Shown here: piece after piece, positions 27,162 through 32,276 of the stretch
How positions within the stretch are numbered: the first letter of the stretch is position 1
How the letters are laid out: every line of letters starts with the position of its first letter
From: Acetobacteraceae bacterium
GTDB taxonomy: Bacteria > Pseudomonadota > Alphaproteobacteria > Acetobacterales > Acetobacteraceae
DNA: 32,276 bases
Reading direction: 5' to 3'
NCBI GenBank assembly: GCA_025352375.1
Contig: JANXTL010000276.1
Location: 1-32,276, forward strand
Position numbers and translations under genes: made by a program
The notes under the pieces: model-generated
The model's input: only the letters and a program-made list of their open reading frames with translations
What the model was told of the DNA's origin: nothing
Databases searched by the model: none

Positions 27162-27884
27162 CTATGCACGAAAGGCGGAATGGAACACCGCGCGGTTTGG
27201 CGGTCCGGCGGCGAACAGCCAGACCGGTTTTCCAGCCGCTGGCAGTGCCACCAAAGACGAGCACACGGTGCCAAAACCCGCGCGCGGCACGACGTTGATC
27301 TGCTCCCCGGCATCGCCGGAGCGGTCGGACAGGATGTCGGTCCAGGCCTGCCAATCGCCGGGTTCCGGCGCCGCGGCCTGACGGAAACGGCCGAGATGGC
27401 GCGCAACCCGCGGGCTCTCGGGATCGTTCGGGTCATGCGCGGTGACCATATGAACGCCGGGCGGCAGCGGGACGGCGCGAGGATGCCCGTGTCCGGCCCC
27501 GCGCACGAACACCGCCCCGCTCGCATCCGCCAAGACCAAATTGAACCCCCGCCACTGCCCGGCATCCAGTTCGGTTATCGCCCGAGCGGCGTCCGCGGCG
27601 GTGCGGTGGTCCAATGCGATGAGCGGGAGTTCCCCCCGGCTGCGTTTTCCCGGCGCCGGCCCTAAACTGCCTTGCCGGTTCAACACCGCTGCGACAACGC
27701 CGAACGCGTTGATCCCCATCCATGTGCCGCCACCGGAGTGGTCGCGGCCGGCGATAGTCCCCGGCCGGTCCGGCCACCAGGCGGCGGGCGGGTCCCAGGC
27801 GCGATCCAGCCGCTCATCGCGATTGGCGGCGAGGATCAGCGGCCAGGCATGGCCGGGACGGATCAGGATCGTGACGGTGCACAC
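27162..27884 (-). CDS. NRDE (TANGO2) family protein
   Basis: A 240-residue protein of the NRDE/TANGO2 family, named for the conserved AANRDERLDR segment near residue 20. The second residue is Cys (MCTVTIL), consistent with an Ntn-hydrolase-like fold in which Cys2 could become the nucleophile after Met removal. GTWMGINAFGVVAAVLNRQ and HMVTAHDPNDPESPR are further landmarks, with TVCSSLVALP near the C-terminus. Eukaryotic TANGO2 is linked to lipid or heme handling; bacterial function is unsettled. It lies just 10 bases after the end of the cut-off asnB tail and presumably was in the asnB transcript. Confidence 0.9.
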   Translation of the reverse strand: MCTVTILIRPGHAWPLILAANRDERLDRAWDPPAAWWPDRPGTIAGRDHSGGGTWMGINAFGVVAAVLNRQGSLGPAPGKRSRGELPLIALDHRTAADAARAITELDAGQWRGFNLVLADASGAVFVRGAGHGHPRAVPLPPGVHMVTAHDPNDPESPRVARHLGRFRQAAAPEPGDWQAWTDILSDRSGDAGEQINVVPRAGFGTVCSSLVALPAAGKPVWLFAAGPPNRAVFHSAFRA

Positions 27885-27894
27885 GGAGGGCAGA

Positions 27895-28089
27895 CTACGC
27901 GCGGGCTGGGACGGTTGAAAGCCGCGCCGCCGTCATGGACTGGTGCCAAGCCTGGAACATCGGCAAACTCCAGATCAAAGGGGTCCAGGACCGGCCGCGC
28001 ACCGAGAAATCCTCCCAGATGTGGCGACAGGTATCGACGTTCAGTAGACCATGGCGGGCCAAGGCGTCCCGGCTGAGCAGCGCTTCCGC
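27895..28089 (-). pseudogene. asnB: Cut-off C-terminal fragment of the asparagine synthetase
   Basis: On the minus strand this stretch reads AEALLSRDALARHGLLNVD, then a CRHIWEDF segment and LIWSLPMFQAWHQ, ending at a TAG at 27897-27895. That is the expected end of the asparagine synthetase at 28205-29947 (compare the usual WAEALL... and LMFQAWLE endings of the family). It has no start codon or ribosome site of its own. The 117-bp element at 28091-28207 separates it from the main gene. Removing the element with one TA puts the two parts in the same frame, giving a protein of about 645 residues, normal for this family. Seen directly: the homologous tail. Inferred: the insertion event. Confidence 0.82.
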
Positions 28090-28090
28090 C

Positions 28091-28207
28091 TAGACCATGA
28101 TCGTTTGAGGTTGCACGCGATCTCGGCGTTCGATCATGGTCTAGGCCTTTGTTTGAGAGGGTGATTCACGCCCGAGGTTGACGTCAACCTCAGGCGATCA
28201 CGCTCTA
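28091..28207. mobile_element. MITE-like element, copy 2, inserted in asnB
   Basis: Second copy of the TA-flanked repeat, differing from 15015-15131 at three positions. In this copy the left hairpin arms TAGACCATGATCG and CGATCATGGTCTA are perfectly complementary, and the inner palindrome is GAGGTTGACGTCAACCTC. The retained perfect stem suggests this copy is closer to the founder sequence, or that the stem is selected. Its right end supplies the TAG stop codon now used by asnB (28207-28205). No open frame lies inside it, so movement would depend on a transposase elsewhere. Confidence 0.78.
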
Positions 28208-29947
28208 AGCGCGCAATATGTCGAGAAGCCACAGCTGCACCGGCGCGTTGAACCCCATTTTAGGGCGGTCCACCAGGGACGCCGGCACATGCTGCTTCAA
28301 CAGCCGGCGCAGCGGCAGCTTGCCCACGCCCCCGCGGGTTTTCTCGTCGGCCGGGAAACGCCACGACATTTCGAAGATCCGATGATCCAGCAGCGGGCAA
28401 CGCACCTCCAGCGAGGCCGACATCCCGGCACGATCGACCTTGGTCAGAATGTCGTCTATCAGGAACGTTCCACTATCCATGAACAAAAACCGGTCGATAT
28501 CGGAGCCGCGACCGAGGCGATACTGGGGTTCCAACAACACATTGGGCGCCCCGACGGGTGCGGCCAACAACGCGTCCGGGTTCAGCGCATGCGACACGAT
28601 CGCGGCGCTGAAGGCCTCCGCCGTGCCGTCGGCGAGCAACGCATCGAACAGCCGCAAGCGTCGTTCAGTACGGTTCCAACCCAGGCACTCGGCCGCCGGG
28701 CGCGCCACTCGAGCGGCGGCGCCGGCTATCGCGCGTATCGGAGCCGGCGTGGCGCGACGGCGGGCGAGCCATCGGGCTGCATCGACGTAACGATCGTACC
28801 CTGCGAACAACTCGTCCCCACCATCGCCCGACAGCGCGACCGTTACGTCCTGCCTCGCTGCCCGGCACAGCAAGGTCGTGGGGATCATGGAATTGTCCGC
28901 CATCGGTTCGTCGAAAATCGTTGCCAGGGCCGGCACCAGTGCCAAGGCGTCGGTCGCCCGGATCCGCGATTCGTGATGCTGCGTTCCCAGATGTTTGGCC
29001 ACGGCTCGGGCGTAGAAGGACTCGTCCCACGCGGGCACATCGAACCCAACCGAATACGTATGAACCGGGCCGGTCGCGCTTTTCCCCATCAGCGCGACGA
29101 TCAGGCTGGAGTCGATGCCGCCCGACAGCAGGCCACCGACCGGCACGTCGGCCACGGTGCGAATCCCGACGGCATCGCGCAGCAGGGCATCCAACTCTTC
29201 CGAGGTCGCGGTCTTACCGCTGTCCCGGGCATCGAGGCCGCGCAGTGCGATGTCCTTGCGGTCCCAATACGTGTGGAGAACCGCGGGAAGTCGGCGGTCC
29301 CCTCCGATCGCCAGCATCTGGCCGGCGGGCAGTTTGCGGGTGCTGGCGAAGATGGATCGCGAGCCGGGCACGTAACCCACGCGCAGGAAATCGGTTAGTG
29401 CGGTCGGGTCGATCGCCGCATCGAAGCCGGGGTGCCGCCAAAGCGCTTTCAGTTCGGAGCCGAATATGAAATCGTCCCCAGCCCATCCATAATACAACGG
29501 CTTTTTGCCGATGCGGTCACGGGCCAGGTGAAGGATGTGGTCTCGGCGATCCCAAACCGCGAGTGCGAACATGCCGTTGGAGCGCCGCAGGGCGGCTTCT
29601 AGCCCCCACAGGGCAACGGCCTCGACCAACACTTCGGTGTCCGAATGCCCCCGCCAGGCGAGAGGACCGATCTCACGACGGATGTCCTCGGCGTTGTAAA
29701 TCTCGCCGTTCAAGGCCAGGACGAAGCGCCCGTTGGCCGACAGCATGGGTTGGTGGCCGGCTGGCGACAGATCGCTGATCGCCAGCCTGCGGCTTCCCAA
29801 GGCGATCCCAGCGGTGACATCGAGCCACGATCCGGCGTCGTCCGGCCCACGATGAACAAGCTGATCCCGCATGTCGGCGATGAGCGATGCGGTGCGTGCT
29901 TCGCATGCGATGCCCGACGGGTTCGAGATACCGACAAAACCGCACAC
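28205..29947 (-). CDS. asnB: Asparagine synthetase (glutamine-hydrolysing), C-terminally truncated
   Basis: A class II glutamine amidotransferase/asparagine synthetase, 580 residues as it stands. The N-terminal glutaminase domain begins MCGFVGISN with nucleophile Cys2 and has LVHRGPDDAG and LALNGEIYN. The synthetase domain has the pyrophosphatase loop GGLLSGGIDSSLIVAL (SGGIDS at 275-280), then SGDGGDELFAGYDRY and VDRAGMSASLEVRCPLLDHR. The start is GTG at 29947 with AAGGAG about 10 bases upstream. The protein now stops right after KMGFNAPVQLWLLDILRA, at a TAG formed by the inserted element. The missing 64-residue end is still encoded at 27895-28089. The C-terminal helices pack on the synthetase domain, so activity is probably reduced or lost. 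Such genes often act in surface-polysaccharide or secondary-metabolite amidation rather than in general asparagine supply. Confidence 0.92.
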   Translation of the reverse strand: MCGFVGISNPSGIACEARTASLIADMRDQLVHRGPDDAGSWLDVTAGIALGSRRLAISDLSPAGHQPMLSANGRFVLALNGEIYNAEDIRREIGPLAWRGHSDTEVLVEAVALWGLEAALRRSNGMFALAVWDRRDHILHLARDRIGKKPLYYGWAGDDFIFGSELKALWRHPGFDAAIDPTALTDFLRVGYVPGSRSIFASTRKLPAGQMLAIGGDRRLPAVLHTYWDRKDIALRGLDARDSGKTATSEELDALLRDAVGIRTVADVPVGGLLSGGIDSSLIVALMGKSATGPVHTYSVGFDVPAWDESFYARAVAKHLGTQHHESRIRATDALALVPALATIFDEPMADNSMIPTTLLCRAARQDVTVALSGDGGDELFAGYDRYVDAARWLARRRATPAPIRAIAGAAARVARPAAECLGWNRTERRLRLFDALLADGTAEAFSAAIVSHALNPDALLAAPVGAPNVLLEPQYRLGRGSDIDRFLFMDSGTFLIDDILTKVDRAGMSASLEVRCPLLDHRIFEMSWRFPADEKTRGGVGKLPLRRLLKQHVPASLVDRPKMGFNAPVQLWLLDILRA

Positions 29948-30152
29948 GCAACCCTACTCCTTGGACCGGTCGAGTGATCAGGGGAGCACGCCGCCGGCAC
30001 CACAGGTTGTACCCAGGGCAAGGGCTGAGTGCAACAAAACGCGGAAATCCCACTTCTTTTTTTAGACAAATGTGCAACGGGCGGGGGTCTGGGCCAAACC
30101 CTCCGGACACGGTAGTCTGTTGCCGACACAATCGTCTAATCGGGGGAAACCA

Positions 30153-31118
30153 ATGGGTAAGATCATCATCGCGGACAATCCGCTGAACGAACTCTCAATT
30201 GCGCGTGAGCTGCTGCCGCCAAGCCTGGATGGCGTCTTTGCCATGCATGGCAGTCCTGACTTCAATGCCGCGTTGGGAGACGCCGCGTGCTTGGTGGGCT
30301 TCGGCGACGGCAGCATGGACGATGCCTTCTACCAGCGCGCGCCGAAACTGAAGCTGGTTCAACTGCTGTCCGCCGGCTACGACCGGATCGACATCGAGTC
30401 CGCGCGTCGGGCTGGCGTGGCGGTCTGCAACAACGGCGGCGCCAACTCCACCGCCGTGTCGGAACACGCGATCATGCTAATGCTGGCGGTGTCCCGCAGC
30501 CTGGTGTGGCAGCATGCCAACGTGTCCGGCGGGCGCTGGCGCGGCAACAATGCGTCCGACGTCAAGCTTTACGAGATGTACAACAAGACTCTGGGCATTG
30601 TTGGACTGGGCACCATTGGCCGCAAGACGGCGAAACTCGCCCGCGCCTTCGGCATGCGGGTGCAGTACTACGATGTCGCTCGACTCAGCGAGGAGCACGC
30701 GGAAAACATCGGTGTGCGGTTTGCGTTGCTGGAGGAGCTGCTGCGCACGTCCGACATCGTGTCGCTGCACGTGCCGCTGCTGCCGGCGACCAAGCACATG
30801 ATTGGCGCCGAGCAGCTGAAGCTGATGAAGAAGTCGGCGTATCTGATCAATACCTGCCGCGGCCCCGTGGTGGACGAGCCGGCGTTGATCGAGGCGTTGT
30901 CCAATGGCACCATCGCCGGCGCCGGCCTGGACGTATTCGATCAGGAACCGCCGCCGCCGAATAACCCGCTGTTCAACCTGCCGAACGTGGTACTGACGGC
31001 GCATTTCGCTGGACCGACCTGGGATACCCAGTATTCCCGGTTCCGCAACGCGTTCGACAACTGCCAGCGGATGATCCGCGGCGAGAAGCCGCTGTGGATT
31101 ATTCCCGAGTTGCAGTGA
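30153..31118 (+). CDS. D-isomer-specific 2-hydroxyacid dehydrogenase
   Basis: A 321-residue NAD(P)-dependent D-2-hydroxyacid dehydrogenase, interconverting a 2-hydroxyacid and a 2-ketoacid. The nucleotide-binding motif is GIVGLGTIGRKTA (151-156 GLGTIG) followed by YYD, whose Asp174 favours NAD over NADP. Catalytic residues are Arg236 (NTCRGPVVDEPAL), Glu265 (LDVFDQEPPP) and His284 (LTAHFAGPTW). The substrate loop reads LLSAGYDRID. The ATG at 30153 has GGGGGAAA upstream; the longer reading frame from 30072 is not supported. It is divergent from asnB, with 205 bases between, and converges with the transporter gene, leaving one base between stops. Exact substrate (glycerate, phosphoglycerate-like or other) is unknown. 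Confidence 0.94.
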   Translation: MGKIIIADNPLNELSIARELLPPSLDGVFAMHGSPDFNAALGDAACLVGFGDGSMDDAFYQRAPKLKLVQLLSAGYDRIDIESARRAGVAVCNNGGANSTAVSEHAIMLMLAVSRSLVWQHANVSGGRWRGNNASDVKLYEMYNKTLGIVGLGTIGRKTAKLARAFGMRVQYYDVARLSEEHAENIGVRFALLEELLRTSDIVSLHVPLLPATKHMIGAEQLKLMKKSAYLINTCRGPVVDEPALIEALSNGTIAGAGLDVFDQEPPPPNNPLFNLPNVVLTAHFAGPTWDTQYSRFRNAFDNCQRMIRGEKPLWIIPELQ

Positions 31119-31119
31119 C

Positions 31120-32025
31120 TCACCGGCTGAGGATCACCAGCAACACACCGAACACCACCAGCGCGAGCCCGGCGACATCGCCGGGCTTTAGCACTTCCTT
31201 CAGATAGAACCGGCTGAACAGCAGGGTGAACACCATCTCGACCTGTCCGACGGCGCGTACCATGGCGATGGGCGCGATGGCGAAGCCGGTGAACCAGCAC
31301 GCCGAACCGGCGCCGGACAAGGTGCCGACCCACATCGAACTGCGCCAGCTGGTGAAGGCCTTTTTCAGCTCCGCCGGTTCGCGCCAGAGCAAGTAGGTGC
31401 CTTGCATGCCGATCTGCATCGTATTGGTCACCACCAAACCGAATAGCGCGCGCACCGTCAGGTTGGGATCGGGCAGCGCCTGATTGGCGAATTTGATGAA
31501 GACCGTGGTGAAGGCGAACAGCAGCCCGGCACCCAGCCCGCATACCGCCGCCGGCTGCACGGTCGCGATCAGCAGGTCGCGCGGTTTGAAGCCCTTCCCC
31601 GCCAAAGACAGGGTCATGACGCCGACCAGCCCAACCCCCATGCCGCCGATGGCGAGGGGGCGCAGGCTCTCGTTCAGCAGGAAATAGGCCAGGATCGCGC
31701 TCTGTACCGTTTCGGTTTTGGAATAGGCGGTGCCGACGGCGAAGTTGCGATAGCCGAATGACATGATCAGCAGATTGGTCGCCAGGATCTGCCCGACCCC
31801 GCCGAGAGCGCTGAACAGCAGGAATGCCGGGTTGATCTGCGGCAACGGCGCGCCGGTGATCCATAGCGCGACCAATAGGATGACCAACGCGGTCGGCATC
31901 CCATAGAGGTACCGCACGAAGCCCGCGCCATTGACCGACAACAGGCCGCGCAGCTTCTGCTGCATCGCCGTGCGCCAGCATTGAAACAAGGCGGCGGTGA
32001 CCGCAATGGGGATCCAGATAGGCAT
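31120..32025 (-). CDS. DMT-superfamily (EamA-like) transporter
   Basis: A 301-residue inner-membrane protein with about ten predicted transmembrane helices, in the pattern of drug/metabolite transporters. Hydrophobic segments include LYGMPTALVILLVALWITG, PAFLLFSALGGVGQILATNL, ILAYFLLNESLRPLAIGG and VAGLALVVFGVLLVIL. The AYSKTETVQSAILAYFLLNE segment is the repeat-end typical of EamA domains, and FSRFYLKEVLKPGDVAG is its second-half counterpart. The ATG at 32025 has GGGAGAATG-type spacing to a GGGAG about 13 bases upstream. It is probably an exporter or importer of a metabolite; no substrate can be assigned. Confidence 0.9.
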   Translation of the reverse strand: MPIWIPIAVTAALFQCWRTAMQQKLRGLLSVNGAGFVRYLYGMPTALVILLVALWITGAPLPQINPAFLLFSALGGVGQILATNLLIMSFGYRNFAVGTAYSKTETVQSAILAYFLLNESLRPLAIGGMGVGLVGVMTLSLAGKGFKPRDLLIATVQPAAVCGLGAGLLFAFTTVFIKFANQALPDPNLTVRALFGLVVTNTMQIGMQGTYLLWREPAELKKAFTSWRSSMWVGTLSGAGSACWFTGFAIAPIAMVRAVGQVEMVFTLLFSRFYLKEVLKPGDVAGLALVVFGVLLVILSR

Positions 32026-32039
32026 ACGCGCTCATTCTC

Positions 32040-32276
32040 CCTGGGAGCCGCCGACCGGCCCAGAGACCCGTGGAGCCGAGCAGGGTCATCGGGGGCGTCG
32101 GCAGTACGAGTTCACCACTGTCAGCGTCCAGCCGAACGGCGAGAACGGGCAACTCGACCACCCCCATCGCACGCCATTCCCGGACCCCGAGGTAGGCGGG
32201 CCGGGAAGCACCGAGGACGACCGCTCCCTGCGGGCCCACCAGCACGCGCAGGTCGGTGGTGTCGCCAACTCCCCGG
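32040..32276 (-). other. Unresolved open frame at the right edge of the window
   Basis: On the minus strand, from the window edge toward the transporter, one frame (including VLVGPQGAVVLGASRPAYLG and VVELPVLAVRLDADSGELVL) has G/C-rich third positions and protein-like content. It has no stop before it runs into the transporter gene in another frame, where it is clearly a shadow. Either a real gene enters from the right and its end is disturbed by a frameshift, or the frame is chance. A TGA in the transporter's frame lies 7 bases before the transporter start. I recognise no family. Confidence 0.3.

Noticed and set aside
28091-28207. Repeat read as a CRISPR unit or integron attC site
   Set aside because: Only two copies 13 kb apart, no spacers, no cas genes or integrase, and no attC core sites. 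TA borders and inverted ends fit a MITE better.
28178-29398. 406-codon plus-strand open frame opposite asnB, partly over the repeat
   Set aside because: It is antisense to conserved asparagine synthetase motifs, runs through the repeat element and shows no recognisable domain.
30941-32245. 434-codon minus-strand frame covering the transporter gene
   Set aside because: Over the transporter it is in another frame from the well-supported membrane protein, and its end lies inside the dehydrogenase. Only the short edge part was kept as uncertain.

Overview
The window looks like chromosome of a high-GC alphaproteobacterium, most likely a member of the Rhodospirillales/Acetobacteraceae. The reasons are the strong G/C bias at third codon positions, a Ros/MucR-type regulator, a short PurL that needs separate PurS and PurQ, the gene order purQ-purL-bolA-grxD, and the order miaB-phoH-ybeY-corC. 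Assignment below the class level is inference. No rRNA, tRNA, CRISPR array, prophage or transposase gene was seen.

Positions 26-9738 are an accessory catabolic region. Six tightly packed minus-strand genes (transcribed from 6026 down to 26) encode an enoyl-CoA hydratase-like protein, two tandem family III CoA-transferases, an FAD monooxygenase, a PaaG-like enoyl-CoA isomerase and a luciferase-like flavin monooxygenase. Facing away are a third crotonase (6106-6906), a MucR-type regulator (minus strand), an SDR-fold protein that lacks the usual catalytic residues, and an MmgE/PrpD-family protein. Together they suggest oxidation and CoA-thioester processing of an unidentified organic acid or ring compound. 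No CoA ligase, acyl-CoA dehydrogenase or thiolase is present here.

Positions 9906-13407 are housekeeping: purQ-purL-bolA-grxD, closed by a clear intrinsic terminator. Positions 13422-16753 hold a GT2 glycosyltransferase, a small secreted protein, a VOC-family protein and a PlsC-type acyltransferase. Positions 16788-22033 look like a general-stress island: a YciE-type ferritin-like protein, a membrane protein, a 25-residue membrane micro-protein, a secreted PepSY-like protein, a glycine-zipper stress protein and a large-subunit catalase (katE).

Positions 22274-25995 are the tRNA/rRNA maturation operon miaB-phoH-ybeY-corC. On the opposite strand, 26074-29947 carries purS, purC, an NRDE/TANGO2 gene and an asparagine synthetase gene. 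The window ends with a D-2-hydroxyacid dehydrogenase, a DMT-family transporter and an unresolved open frame at the right edge.

The most striking structural observation is a 117-bp TA-flanked, inverted-repeat element present twice (15015-15131 and 28091-28207, 3 differences). It has the look of a MITE. The second copy sits inside the asparagine synthetase gene, supplies its present stop codon and cuts off a still recognisable 64-residue C-terminus (27895-28089).
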